The notes beneath the pieces were generated by a model. That model was not told the DNA's origin and searched no databases. It was given only the letters and a program-made list of their open reading frames with translations. DNA of 64,000 nucleotides. Source: CAZHTF01 sp964535305 (GTDB lineage Bacteria > Planctomycetota > Phycisphaerae > UBA1845 > Fen-1342). The translations under genes and the position numbers were made by a program. The first letter of the stretch is position 1. Each line of letters opens with the position of its first letter. The DNA lies in the NCBI GenBank assembly GCA_964535305.1, contig CAZHTF010000004.1, positions 1 to 64,000 of the forward strand, in the 5' to 3' direction. Positions 1 to 9,044 of the stretch are shown here, one piece after another.

Positions 1-16
1 GGTCTATTGCAATCCC

Positions 17-982
17 ATGCGCACCAAGCAGATTCATGTAACGGTTGATCTGGCCCGTGTACGGGCCGCGGCACAGGAGATTCGCGGCCGTGTTAACGCC
101 GGTCTGATCGCGGTGATCAAGGCCGATGCTTACGGGCTGGGCGCGCGGCGCGTGGCGGACGCGCTCGACGGGCTGGTCGATGAATACGCCTACTTTTCCA
201 TTGACGAGGCCCGCGAGCTGGGTCGCCCCGGCGTCATCATCGGCCCGCCGGAAGCCGAGCCGGCGGCCTATCGCGAGCTCGGTGTGCGGCCGGCGTTGGG
301 CACGCTCGCGGCCATCGAGCGCTTTCGCGACACGCCATTCATTCTCAGCGTCGACAGCGGCATGCAGCGCTTCGGCTGCAGCGCGGCCGAGCTGGAAGAG
401 ATTCTGAGCCGCTTCCGCATTGAGGAGGCATACACGCACGCGGTCGAGCCCGAGGCGGTCGAGCGCTTCAAAAGCATGTGCGCTGGGCGCATCCCACGGC
501 TGCACGCCGCCGCCAGCGCGCTGCTGCACGAGCCGAAGGCATGGCTGAGCGCCGTGCGGCCCGGATACGCGCTCTATCGCGGGTCGGTACGTGTCAGCAC
601 GCGCATTCACACCATCCGCCGCACCAGCGGTCCGGTCGGCTACAGCGGCTTCGAGAGCCCGCTGGTCGGCATCATCCTGGCGGGTTACAGCAACGGGCTG
701 GAGCCTGCCCCGGTGCGCGTAAACGGCCGGCCGCAACGCGTGCTCGAGTGCGGCATGAACACGTCGTTTGTCAGCCTCGATCCGCAGGACCGCGTCGGAG
801 ACGAGGTGCTGCTCTGCGGCGACGAGCTGGACGAGGCGCAGATCGGGGCCGCGCTCCACCGTCGACCGCACGAAGTGCTCTGCCGCTACTGCGCCCTGGG
901 CGTTCGGGAGTATCGCGGCGGTGAGGCGCCGAGCAGCACGCGGGTCTCCTTTCGCCAGACGGCGCAAGTGCCGACCACCTGA
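17..982 (+). CDS. alr: Alanine racemase-like PLP enzyme
   Basis: Predicted to interconvert L- and D-alanine in the cytosol for peptidoglycan synthesis. The N-terminal TIM-barrel half carries the PLP-lysine motif VIKADAYGLG (Lys35). RPGYALYRG matches the RPG-x-ALYG signature, and a C-terminal barrel contains GYSNG (Tyr224), which aligns with the catalytic tyrosine of GYADG in Alr, followed by MNTSF. At 321 aa it is shorter than the usual 360-380 aa. The reading frame is open to the first base of the window, so the start could lie upstream. A D-Ala-releasing carboxypeptidase is encoded nearby at 3585. The family is clear; the amino-acid specificity is inferred. Confidence 0.85.
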   Translation: MRTKQIHVTVDLARVRAAAQEIRGRVNAGLIAVIKADAYGLGARRVADALDGLVDEYAYFSIDEARELGRPGVIIGPPEAEPAAYRELGVRPALGTLAAIERFRDTPFILSVDSGMQRFGCSAAELEEILSRFRIEEAYTHAVEPEAVERFKSMCAGRIPRLHAAASALLHEPKAWLSAVRPGYALYRGSVRVSTRIHTIRRTSGPVGYSGFESPLVGIILAGYSNGLEPAPVRVNGRPQRVLECGMNTSFVSLDPQDRVGDEVLLCGDELDEAQIGAALHRRPHEVLCRYCALGVREYRGGEAPSSTRVSFRQTAQVPTT

Positions 983-1114
983 GCGTCACGGCGGATTTGA
1001 ACTAGCTCATAATTCAGCGATGTGACGCTGATTCAGAGCCGCTCGCGCCCGTCGCGGGCTGAATCGCCGCCCCGCGCGGGCCGCAGCCTGGCGACAGTTT
1101 GCCAGTCGGCTCGT

Positions 1115-1142
1115 TTGACGGGCTTTTCCGCGGCTTTACAAT
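1115..1142 (+). promoter_or_regulatory. Sigma70-type promoter for the lipoprotein gene
   Basis: TTGACG at 1115-1120 and TACAAT at 1137-1142 are separated by 16 bases, close to the housekeeping consensus. Transcription would start near 1149, about 18 bases before the ATG at 1167. Confidence 0.6.
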
Positions 1143-1166
1143 CTGGGGCTCTGCGGAGTCCGGACC

Positions 1167-1649
1167 ATGTACCGAGCAAGCCTGGGTTCGCGTTGGTTCT
1201 GCCGTGCGGCGCTGCTGGCGCTGAGCGCTCTGGTCGGCTGCACCGCCGGGAACGACCCGGGCCCGACTGCTTCGCCGCGGCAGCATCCGACGCTGGAAGG
1301 CGTGCCGCTGCCGAGCGGGTTCCGCCTGGTCGATGACCATAGCGTCGGCCGCGCGTCCGGACCGATTCGCGTTGGAAAATTCGAGTTCGTCGGCGACACG
1401 GAGCGGGCCGCGGTGGCACGTTTTTACAAGGAATATATGCCCTCCGGCGGCTGGAAATTGCTGCAGGAGGAGTTTGATCGCGGCGTGTACGACCTGCAAT
1501 TTGAGAGCCAGGCTGAAGAGTGCCGCGTGCGCATCAAGCCGGAGGCGGCGCGGCGCACATCCATCGTTGTCAGCATCGGGCCGCGCCCCAAGGGCAGCGC
1601 GGAGCGCGACGCGCCGATCCCGGTCCGCCGCGTACCTGAGCCGCGCTAG
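1167..1649 (+). CDS. Small predicted lipoprotein of unknown function
   Basis: A 160-aa protein with a lipoprotein signal peptide: a basic N-terminus, a hydrophobic stretch and the lipobox LVGC, so it is expected to be lipid-anchored. The mature part contains FYKEYMPSGGWKLL and a beta-rich segment. I recognise this only as a recurrent envelope-protein pattern, not as a named family. It ends with a Pro/Arg-rich tail. It lies 21 bases upstream of the TPR membrane protein gene and is probably cotranscribed with it. The function is unknown. Confidence 0.7.
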   Translation: MYRASLGSRWFCRAALLALSALVGCTAGNDPGPTASPRQHPTLEGVPLPSGFRLVDDHSVGRASGPIRVGKFEFVGDTERAAVARFYKEYMPSGGWKLLQEEFDRGVYDLQFESQAEECRVRIKPEAARRTSIVVSIGPRPKGSAERDAPIPVRRVPEPR

Positions 1650-1670
1650 CGTCGCAAACACGGAGCCACC

Positions 1671-2570
1671 ATGGACGCCGATACTCGGCACGAGTTAAAG
1701 CAGAACGAGCTGGCCGAGGCGCTTTGGCGTGTACGGCTGTTGGCGGAGAAGTATTGGAAACACGCGGTCGCGGTGGTCGTGGCGATCGTGGTGATCGCGG
1801 TGGGGCTGCGGGTCTGGAGCGTGGCTTCCAGCATGGCGCGTGATAGCGCCTGGTCGGCCGTCATGGCCGGCGAGTTGAACGAAGACGCCCAGGCCGATCC
1901 GCTGACGCGCTTGCGGGCCGTGATGGCCGAGACCAGCGATCCGGCGCTGCTGGCGGCGGCGCGGTTGCGCGCGGCGCGGCAGTTGATCGACAAGGAGAGC
2001 AGCGACGCGGCGCAGCGTTCCGCGAATTTGAAGGAAGCCCAGCAATTGCTGACCCAGGCCGCCAGCGACCGCGGCGCTCCGGCGCTGCTGCGCGCCGCGG
2101 CCCGCTTCGGGGCGGCGTCGCTGGATGAATCGCTGAACAATCTCGACGCGGCGCGGACCTCCTATCAGGCGCTCGTTGATGACAAGGAATTCGAGCAGTC
2201 GCCATTTCGTGCGCTGGCCGCGACGCGACTGGGCACGCTGGACGGCCTGAAGTTGCCGGTGAGTTTCACGCCAGGCACGGCGCCTCCGCCGCCACCGCCA
2301 CCGGGTTCGGTTCAGCCCGCGACACAACCCGCGGCGACGACACAAGCTGCCCAGCCCGCGACCCAGCAGCCCGCAACGACGCAGCCGGTCGTGGATCCGG
2401 CGACAGATGCAACGCCCGCGACGGAAAATCAGCCCAAGCCCGACGATTCGCAGCCCGCGGAAGTGCCCGCGGATGAAACGCCGGTGGAAGAAAAGCCCGG
2501 TGATTCGAAGTCGGCGTCCGGGCTGACACAGAATTCCGCTGGCATGAGCGGCGGCCGCTTGCGCTCGTGA
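1671..2570 (+). CDS. Membrane-anchored TPR-like protein with Pro/Ala/Thr-rich tail
   Basis: A short cytosolic N-terminus is followed by one transmembrane helix (about residues 30-52), then an Ala-rich helical repeat region (about 60-190) resembling TPR segments. The layout is like YfgM-type ancillary proteins of the Sec translocon. After PPPPPPP comes a long low-complexity tail rich in Pro, Ala, Thr and Gln, then an acidic stretch, likely an extended periplasmic linker. The stop codon overlaps the GTG start of the pseudouridine synthase gene (GTGA). The YfgM likeness rests on topology only. Confidence 0.65.
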   Translation: MDADTRHELKQNELAEALWRVRLLAEKYWKHAVAVVVAIVVIAVGLRVWSVASSMARDSAWSAVMAGELNEDAQADPLTRLRAVMAETSDPALLAAARLRAARQLIDKESSDAAQRSANLKEAQQLLTQAASDRGAPALLRAAARFGAASLDESLNNLDAARTSYQALVDDKEFEQSPFRALAATRLGTLDGLKLPVSFTPGTAPPPPPPPGSVQPATQPAATTQAAQPATQQPATTQPVVDPATDATPATENQPKPDDSQPAEVPADETPVEEKPGDSKSASGLTQNSAGMSGGRLRS

Positions 2571-3592
2571 GTCACGACGACGAGATTCTTGAGCGACCCA
2601 TCCCAATCGACGAAGACAGCGCGCAGCGCGTGCGGCTGCGCATTCGCAGAAAACTCCCCGGCCGCCGGCTCGACAAATACCTTCACGGCCGCTTTCCGCA
2701 CCTCTCGCGCACTGCCCTGCAGCGGCTGATCAAGCAGGGCGCCATCACCGTCAACGGGCAGCCCACGAAGGCCAGCTACGAGATGTGCGGAGGAGACCTG
2801 GTCGAGCTCGTCATTCCCGAGCCCGAGCCGATGGAGGTCATCCCGCAGCAGATGCCGCTGGACATCTTGTATGAAGACGACGACCTGATCGCCGTCAACA
2901 AAGACGCCGGCGTCGTCTGCCACCCGGCCCACGGCCACCAGACCGGCACGCTCGTCAACGGCCTGGCGTACTACGCCTCCAGCCTGAGCCACGGTTCCGA
3001 CGCGTTTCGCCCTGGTATCGTGCACCGCCTGGACAAGAACACGACCGGTGTGATCCTGGTCGCCAAGACCGACGAGGCCCACTGGCGCCTGGCGCTGCAA
3101 TTTGAACGCCGCACCGTTCAGAAGACCTACCTGGCGGTCGTGGACGGCGTGTTGCAGCTGGACGGCGACGTGATCGACGCGCCGATTGGCGTGCACCCGG
3201 TGGTGCGCGAGAAGTTCGCGGTCATGGTGAAGGAGAACAAGATTGACATTGCCAAGAACGCGGTCACTTCCTACGAAGTCGCTGAGCGATTTAGCGGGTT
3301 CACGCTGGTAAAGCTGTTCCCAAAGACCGGTCGCACGCACCAGCTCCGCGTGCACATGTCGCACATCCGCCATCCGATTGTCGGAGACACAATGTACGGC
3401 GGGAAGCTGGTGAGCGAGCTGGACCTGAGCGGCAGCGGCGACGCGACGCCGATCCTGCGTCACCAGGCGCTGCACGCGTGGCGGATTCAGTTCAAGCATC
3501 CGATTCGCGAGGAACCGATGGAGATCGAAGCGCCCTTCGCCGGGCCGTTCAAGCGGCTGGTATCGCTGCTGCGGAGTCATCGCAGTGTTTGA
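2567..3592 (+). CDS. RluA/RluD-family RNA pseudouridine synthase
   Basis: Isomerises uridine to pseudouridine in RNA, typically 23S rRNA. An N-terminal S4 RNA-binding domain (about residues 28-90, with GRRLDKYL and GAITVNG) precedes the catalytic domain. The signature HRLDKNTTG places the catalytic Asp at residue 156, and GRTHQLRVHM is the second conserved motif. The length of 341 aa is normal for RluD. The GTG start at 2567 overlaps the upstream stop, and the gene overlaps dacB by 8 bases. The exact target uridine cannot be told from sequence. Confidence 0.9.
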   Translation: MSHDDEILERPIPIDEDSAQRVRLRIRRKLPGRRLDKYLHGRFPHLSRTALQRLIKQGAITVNGQPTKASYEMCGGDLVELVIPEPEPMEVIPQQMPLDILYEDDDLIAVNKDAGVVCHPAHGHQTGTLVNGLAYYASSLSHGSDAFRPGIVHRLDKNTTGVILVAKTDEAHWRLALQFERRTVQKTYLAVVDGVLQLDGDVIDAPIGVHPVVREKFAVMVKENKIDIAKNAVTSYEVAERFSGFTLVKLFPKTGRTHQLRVHMSHIRHPIVGDTMYGGKLVSELDLSGSGDATPILRHQALHAWRIQFKHPIREEPMEIEAPFAGPFKRLVSLLRSHRSV

Positions 3593-5030
3593 GCGCGTGC
3601 GTCTGCGCGGCGGAGCGCACGGCCGCAGCGCCGTGTGGCGGAAGTTGCCTCTGCTGCTGCTGTTGGTGGGCGGCTGGACGGCGGCGGCCCGAGCAGACGA
3701 AATCGCGCGACGCCTGGAGCAACTGCTGGCCCGCGATGCTGGCGGGCGCGTCGGGCTGCTAGTGGTGGACCTGAACAGTGGCCGCGTACGCTTCGAAAGC
3801 GACGCGGACGTGCTGCTCAAGCCGGCGAGCGTGCTGAAGCTGTTCACCACCGCCGCCGCCCTGGAGCGCTTCGGCCCGCAATTTCGATTCGAGACGCGAT
3901 TTCATCTGCGCGACGGCGAGCTGGTTGTGCTCGGCGGCGGAGATCCGAGCCTGGGAGACGACCGACTGGACGCGCGCTCCGGACGCAGCCTCGCGGCGCA
4001 TTTCGACGAATGGGCCGGCGCGCTGCGCAAGCGCGGCGTCAGCAGTCTGCGCGGCATCGTGCTGGATGACAGCCGCTTTGATCGCCAGTGGCGACATCCG
4101 GATTGGCCGGCAGACCAGGCGCTGGAGTGGTATCAGGCGCCGGTCGGCGCGTTCAATCTGAATGACAATTGCCTGGACGCGACGGTCGAGCTGGGCGCGG
4201 CGGGCCCGCGGCTGAGTTTGATGCCGCCGCTGTCGGAGGAATTGATCCGTTCGCAGCTGGAGCGCGGCAGCAAGCATGCCCCGCGCATCAACCGCCGCAT
4301 CGATGGCGACATTTTTGAATTCAGCGGGCCGGTTTCGAAGTCGCACAGCTTCGGTCCGACGGCCGCTGGCGACCCGACGCTTTTTTTCGCCGACGCGCTG
4401 CGGCACGCGTTGGCGCGGCGCGGGATTCAATCTGGCGCGCGGCTGGTTCGGCAGCGGGTCGATCCGGCCAGCCTGCCGGCGGGTTCGCTGCTTGCGCAGG
4501 TGAGCACGCCGCTGCCGGACGTGCTCTGGCGGGCGAACACGTTTAGTCAGAATTTGTTTGCGGAGTGTCTGCTGAAGGCGCTGGTCGCGTACGAGCCGGA
4601 CGGCTCGCCCAGCGGCCGCTCGGGCTCGTGGGACGAGGGCGGTGCAATGCTGGTACGGACGCTGGCGGGGCTGGGCGTGCGTCTGGAGCGCGCTCAGATT
4701 CGCGACGGCAGCGGTTTGAGCCACGAGAATCGTGTTTCGGCGCGGCAGGTTGTGGCGCTGCTGCGGGCGATGGACCGGCATCGCGCGCGGGGAGTTTTTC
4801 TCGATAGCCTGGCGGTCGCGGGGCGCGAAGGCTCGATGCGCAATCGCTACGCCGCGCTGCAGGATCGCGTGCGCGGCAAGACCGGCACGATTCGGGAGGT
4901 CAGCGCGCTGGCCGGCTACGCCGACGCCGCGGACGGTTCGCGGCTGGTCTTCGCGGTGTTGGTAAACGGGCCGGCATCCGAGCTGCCCGAGCAGGTGGTG
5001 CGCGTGCTTTGTGGCGTGTCGCGTCGTTAA
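3585..5030 (+). CDS. dacB: PBP4-type D-alanyl-D-alanine carboxypeptidase/endopeptidase
   Basis: A periplasmic peptidase of the S13 family that trims peptidoglycan peptides. A signal peptide (LLLLLVGGW..AAARA) precedes the penicillin-binding fold. The three active-site motifs are present: SVLK (Ser82, Lys85), SQN, and KTG in GKTGTIREVSALAGY. The 481-aa length fits PBP4. The GTG start at 3585 overlaps the previous gene. It probably acts with the racemase at 17 in cell-wall metabolism. Confidence 0.92.
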   Translation: MFERVRLRGGAHGRSAVWRKLPLLLLLVGGWTAAARADEIARRLEQLLARDAGGRVGLLVVDLNSGRVRFESDADVLLKPASVLKLFTTAAALERFGPQFRFETRFHLRDGELVVLGGGDPSLGDDRLDARSGRSLAAHFDEWAGALRKRGVSSLRGIVLDDSRFDRQWRHPDWPADQALEWYQAPVGAFNLNDNCLDATVELGAAGPRLSLMPPLSEELIRSQLERGSKHAPRINRRIDGDIFEFSGPVSKSHSFGPTAAGDPTLFFADALRHALARRGIQSGARLVRQRVDPASLPAGSLLAQVSTPLPDVLWRANTFSQNLFAECLLKALVAYEPDGSPSGRSGSWDEGGAMLVRTLAGLGVRLERAQIRDGSGLSHENRVSARQVVALLRAMDRHRARGVFLDSLAVAGREGSMRNRYAALQDRVRGKTGTIREVSALAGYADAADGSRLVFAVLVNGPASELPEQVVRVLCGVSRR

Positions 5031-5161
5031 GGCTCGGTGAAACCGCGGCGCTTGTACAACTTCAGTTCCTCGCGACAATGAGGGTTTAAAACGCGCTTGC
5101 GGTCGGCCGATGCCGGCGAAGCCGGGCGCGCGGCACACATTCTTTCAGCGGAGGCGTACGC

Positions 5162-5791
5162 ATGCGACGTTCCTGGTTAACAGCATTCCTGGCCGGCGCG
5201 GCGGCCGCTTCAGTGCTGCTGTTTAGCGGCACTACGCTCACCGCTCAGAACACGGGGCCGCGCGGCGCTTCGCGCGTCGCGGTCGTCGACGTGGTGAAGG
5301 TCTTCGGCGAATGTCAGCGGCAGAAGGACCTGGCCGAAGAGCTCAAGCAATTGCAGGACAAGCTCGAGGCCGAGAATCAGAAGCGCCGCCAGGCGATCGA
5401 CGCGCTGCAGGCCACGGTCGACGCGATGGACCCGAACGACCCGTCGCGGGCCAACAAGACGCGCGAGCTGCTGGCGCGGCAGATCGACTACAAAAACTGG
5501 TTCGATCTCAAGCAGGCCGACATCACCCGCGAAGTGGCTCTGTGGACCGCGAAGATTTACAACGACATCGTCGCCGCCACCAGCGCCACCGCCGAGAAGG
5601 ACGGCATCGATGTGGTGATGTATCGCGAGGAAATTCAGCTTCGCGGCGATCCGAACGAGGTTCAGGCACAGATCCGCGCGCGGAAGGTGGTCTACAGCAG
5701 CGCCGGCACGGACATCACCGCGCAGGTGCTGGCCAAGGTGGACTCAGACTATCGCTCGGCCCCCAAGCAGCCGATGCTGCCAGCCCCGTGA
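5162..5791 (+). CDS. OmpH/Skp-family periplasmic chaperone
   Basis: A 209-aa protein with an N-terminal signal peptide (cleavage after about residue 29), then the OmpH start motif VAVVDVVKVFGECQ and a long coiled-coil (about residues 55-135) rich in Glu, Lys and Gln, as in Skp, which escorts unfolded outer-membrane proteins. It immediately precedes lpxD, the usual place for skp/ompH. Its TGA overlaps the lpxD GTG (GTGA). The 131-base upstream region holds a possible promoter (TTGTAC, 16 bases, GACAAT). Confidence 0.85.
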   Translation: MRRSWLTAFLAGAAAASVLLFSGTTLTAQNTGPRGASRVAVVDVVKVFGECQRQKDLAEELKQLQDKLEAENQKRRQAIDALQATVDAMDPNDPSRANKTRELLARQIDYKNWFDLKQADITREVALWTAKIYNDIVAATSATAEKDGIDVVMYREEIQLRGDPNEVQAQIRARKVVYSSAGTDITAQVLAKVDSDYRSAPKQPMLPAP

Positions 5792-6867
5792 ATACGTGCG
5801 GCGCCGCCACGCACGACCCGCCGCACTGGACCGCCGCCCAGGTCGCGGAGCGCCTCGGCGCCACGCTTGTGGGTGACGGGGGCGTGCGGCTGGCGCGCGT
5901 GCGAACGCTGGATGAGGCCGATGAGGAATCGCTCTCGTGGCTGGGCGATCCGCAGTTGCTGCCAAAGTTGGAGTCGACGCGCGCCCGCGTCGTGATTGTC
6001 CCGCAGGGCTGCAGCGCCCCGTCGCGAATCACGCGGCTTGCGGTGCGCGATCCGGACCTGGCATTGTGCGACGCGCTGCGGCTCTTTGCTCCGCGGGCCG
6101 AGCCGCTGCCGGCGGGTGTGCATCACACGGCGGTGGTGGAGGATGGGGCGCGGGTCGAGGGCGCGGCGCTCGGCCCGCACGTGTTTGTCGGTGCGCGGGC
6201 GCGGATCGCGGCCGGCTCGCAGGTGCACGCGGGCGTGATCATCGGACACGATGCGCAGATCGGTGCCGATTGCGTGCTGTGGCCGAATGTGGTGATCGGG
6301 GCGCGTGTCTCGCTCGGAGCGCGCGTGATCGTGCATTCCAACAGCTCGATCGGGGCCGATGGCTTTGGCTATCTGCAGCGTGGCGGGCGACACGTGAAGA
6401 TCCCGCAGATCGGGACGGTGGTGATCGAGGACGACGTCGAAATCGGATCGAACAGTTGCGTCGATCGGGCCCGCAGCGGGGTGACACGCATCCGCCGCGG
6501 GACAAAGATTGATAACCTGGTGCAGATCGCGCACAATTGCGATATCGGCGAAGACTGCGTCATCGTCGGCCAATGCGGCATTTCGGGCTCGACCATATTG
6601 GGGCGGAATGTCGTGCTCGCGGGGCAGGTCGGCATCGTCGACCATATCACGATCGGCGCAGGGGCGCTGATCACGGCCCAGAGCGGCGTGACCAAGAACG
6701 TTCCGGCGGGCGCGGTCTGGCGTGGCACGCCGGCGGTGCCGCAGAACCAGTACTTCGATCAAATGTACGCCGTGCGGCGCGTCGCACGCCTGCAGAAGCA
6801 GTTGCGCGAGGTCTTGCAGCGGATCGAGCGACTTGAATCAGCAGCAGACGATCAAAGAGCCGGTTGA
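5788..6867 (+). CDS. lpxD: UDP-3-O-acylglucosamine N-acyltransferase LpxD
   Basis: Third step of lipid A synthesis, adding an acyl chain to the 2-amino group of UDP-3-O-acylglucosamine. An N-terminal uridine-binding domain (about residues 1-105) is followed by a left-handed beta-helix of hexapeptide repeats and the LpxD signature SSIGADGFGY. The C-terminus is a short helix. I chose the GTG at 5788 because it overlaps the ompH stop and gives 359 aa; the frame is open further upstream inside ompH. It overlaps lpxC by 35 bases. Confidence 0.92.
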   Translation: MNTCGAATHDPPHWTAAQVAERLGATLVGDGGVRLARVRTLDEADEESLSWLGDPQLLPKLESTRARVVIVPQGCSAPSRITRLAVRDPDLALCDALRLFAPRAEPLPAGVHHTAVVEDGARVEGAALGPHVFVGARARIAAGSQVHAGVIIGHDAQIGADCVLWPNVVIGARVSLGARVIVHSNSSIGADGFGYLQRGGRHVKIPQIGTVVIEDDVEIGSNSCVDRARSGVTRIRRGTKIDNLVQIAHNCDIGEDCVIVGQCGISGSTILGRNVVLAGQVGIVDHITIGAGALITAQSGVTKNVPAGAVWRGTPAVPQNQYFDQMYAVRRVARLQKQLREVLQRIERLESAADDQRAG

Positions 6868-8146
6868 AGTCAGCGGCCGCGGCCTGTTCACCGGCCACCC
6901 CGTTACGGCGCGCTTCAAGCCCGCGCCACCCGGGGCCTGGATCACGTTCGTACGCAACGACCAGCCCGAGCCGGTCCGCATCTCCGCCCGGATCGAGAAT
7001 CTCTCCAAGCGCGCCCGCCGCACCTCGCTGCGCAACGGAACCGCCACGATCGAGACTGTCGAGCACTGCCTGGCCGCGATCCGCGGCTTGAATATCGACA
7101 ACCTGCTGGTCGAACTGGACGGGATGGAGCTGCCCGGGGTCGACGGCAGCTCGCAGCCGTTCGTCGACGCGTTAAATGCCGCCGGCGTGCAGCCGCAGCC
7201 GGCCGAGCGGACCACCGTGCGCGTCACGCAACCGGTGCGCGTCACAGAAGGCGATGCCGAGCTGGTGGCCTGGCCCACCGAAGACGATCGCCTGCAGATC
7301 ATTTACGAGCTAGAGTATCAGCAGGGCGGGCCGATCCAGCGGCAGATTTACAAGTTCGTGCTTGAGCCCGAGTCGTTCATGCACGAGATCGCGCCCGCGC
7401 GCACCTTCGTCTTCGCGCACGAGGTGCAGCACCTGCGGGCCGCCGGCCTGGGCGCACACCTGACCTATCAAGACATTCTGGTCATCGGCAACGACGGGCC
7501 GATCGAAAACCACTTCCGCTTCCCAGACGAATGTGTGCGGCACAAGATCCTCGACCTGGTCGGCGACCTGATGCTCGCCGGCAGCTTCGTCGCCGGGCGC
7601 ATCTATGCCCGCAAGTCCGGCCACAATCTCAACCACGAGCTGGTCCGGCGGATCATCGAAGTCAGCGCCGCGCAGCGCTTCGAGCGCGCCCTGGTCACTT
7701 CGCCGCGGATCGATATCTCTGGCGTGCAGCGGATACTGCCGCATCGCTACCCGATGCTGCTGGTCGATCGCGTGATCGAGATCGACGGCGACAAGCGGGC
7801 CGTGGGCGTGAAGAACGTCTCGATTAACGAGCCGTTCTTCGTCGGGCACTATCCGCGGCAGCCGATCATGCCCGGCGTGCTGATTCTGGAAGCCCTGGCG
7901 CAGCTCGGCGGCATCTTGCTGAGCCAAAAGCTCGAACACACCGGCAAGCTCGCGGTGCTGCTCAGTCTCGACAAAGCCAAGTTCCGCCGGCCCGTCACCC
8001 CCGGCGACCAGTTGGTGCTCGAGGTGACGTCGAAACGGGTCAAGTCCTTCGGCGGCGAAGTGGTCGGCCGCGCCAAGGTCGGCGACGAGCTTGCCGCCGA
8101 GGCGATCATTCGCTTCATGCTGGTGGACGCGGAGCCGGCGCAATGA
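6833..8146 (+). CDS. lpxC/fabZ: Bifunctional LpxC-FabZ (lipid A deacetylase fused to hydroxyacyl-ACP dehydratase)
   Basis: Residues 1 to about 285 form LpxC, the zinc deacetylase committing UDP-acyl-GlcNAc to lipid A: SGRGLFTG, TVEHCLAA (zinc His), ARTFVF, HKILDLVGDLMLAG (zinc His/Asp) and SGHNLNHEL. Residues from about 295 form FabZ, with LPHRYPMLLVDRV and the catalytic GHYPRQPIMPG plus downstream Glu. The fusion is known from Bacteroidetes and planctomycetes. The TTG at 6833 gives an N-terminus (NQQQTIK) matching LpxC starts; an earlier ATG at 6722 would add non-homologous residues inside lpxD. Confidence 0.92.
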   Translation: MNQQQTIKEPVEVSGRGLFTGHPVTARFKPAPPGAWITFVRNDQPEPVRISARIENLSKRARRTSLRNGTATIETVEHCLAAIRGLNIDNLLVELDGMELPGVDGSSQPFVDALNAAGVQPQPAERTTVRVTQPVRVTEGDAELVAWPTEDDRLQIIYELEYQQGGPIQRQIYKFVLEPESFMHEIAPARTFVFAHEVQHLRAAGLGAHLTYQDILVIGNDGPIENHFRFPDECVRHKILDLVGDLMLAGSFVAGRIYARKSGHNLNHELVRRIIEVSAAQRFERALVTSPRIDISGVQRILPHRYPMLLVDRVIEIDGDKRAVGVKNVSINEPFFVGHYPRQPIMPGVLILEALAQLGGILLSQKLEHTGKLAVLLSLDKAKFRRPVTPGDQLVLEVTSKRVKSFGGEVVGRAKVGDELAAEAIIRFMLVDAEPAQ

Positions 8147-8156
8147 GGCCCAGTTG

Positions 8157-9044
8157 ATGAGCCAGATTCACCCGCTATCGGTGGTCGATCCGCGGGCGCA
8201 GCTCGCGCCGGACGTGCAAGTCGGGCCCTTCTGCCTGGTCGGCGCGGACGTCACGCTGGGCGAAGGCTGCGTGCTGCATTCGCACGTGACGCTGCTGGGC
8301 CCGGCCCGCATCGGGCGGGGCAACGTCTTCTTCCCGAACTGCACCATCGGGGCCGCGCCGCAGGATCTCAAATACAAGGGCGGGCCGACCAGCGTCGAGA
8401 TCGGCGACGACAACATCTTTCGCGAGAATGTGACGATTCACCGCGGCACCGAGGTCGATCAGCAAAGCGGCGGCGTGACGCGGATCGGAAATCGCAACCT
8501 GCTGATGGTGGGCGTGCACATCGCGCACGACGCGCGCATCGCCGACCATGTGATCCTGGCCAACTACGTGCAGCTCGCCGGACACGTGCAGATCGAGGAC
8601 TGCGTGAACGTGGGCGGGCACAGCGCCATGCACCACTTTGTCACGGTCGGCCGCTATGGATACGTCGGCGGCATGACACGCGTGACGCACGACTCGCCGC
8701 CTTACATGAAGGTGCAAGGATATGACGCCGCGGTACGGGCGGTGAATGTCGAGGGCATGCGGCGTTGGCGCTTGCCGGCGGATTCGATCGAGGCGGTAAA
8801 GGAGGCCTTCCGGATCCTGTTTGGGCGCCGCGGCGAGCGTACGCCGGGCCGCACGGCCGAGGCGCTGCGCGAGCTCAACGGTAACGGTCTGATGAGCGAC
8901 GAGCATGTGCGTTACCTGGTGAATTTCATCGAGCGCAAGGTGGATATTGGCCGTTTCGGGCGCGCGCGTGAGCGCGGGCGGATTGACAGCGACGCGGATC
9001 GCATGCGCTTTTACAACGTCGAAGCCGACGAGGGCGCGCGATGA
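8157..9044 (+). CDS. lpxA: UDP-N-acetylglucosamine O-acyltransferase LpxA
   Basis: First step of lipid A synthesis. The protein (295 aa) is a left-handed beta-helix of hexapeptide repeats starting IHPLSVVDPRAQLAPDV, with APQDLKYKG and the ENVTIHRGT and MVGVHIAHD segments that carry the catalytic His in LpxA, and an alpha-helical C-terminus. The ATG at 8157 lies 10 bases after the lpxC-fabZ stop. Its stop overlaps the ATG of the following oxidoreductase (ATGA), so all belong to one transcript. Confidence 0.92.
   Translation: MSQIHPLSVVDPRAQLAPDVQVGPFCLVGADVTLGEGCVLHSHVTLLGPARIGRGNVFFPNCTIGAAPQDLKYKGGPTSVEIGDDNIFRENVTIHRGTEVDQQSGGVTRIGNRNLLMVGVHIAHDARIADHVILANYVQLAGHVQIEDCVNVGGHSAMHHFVTVGRYGYVGGMTRVTHDSPPYMKVQGYDAAVRAVNVEGMRRWRLPADSIEAVKEAFRILFGRRGERTPGRTAEALRELNGNGLMSDEHVRYLVNFIERKVDIGRFGRARERGRIDSDADRMRFYNVEADEGAR

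Noticed and set aside
982..1029. AGCGTCAC/GTGACGCT inverted repeat after the racemase as a terminator
   Set aside because: The 8-base arms are 32 bases apart and no T-run follows; too weak to annotate.
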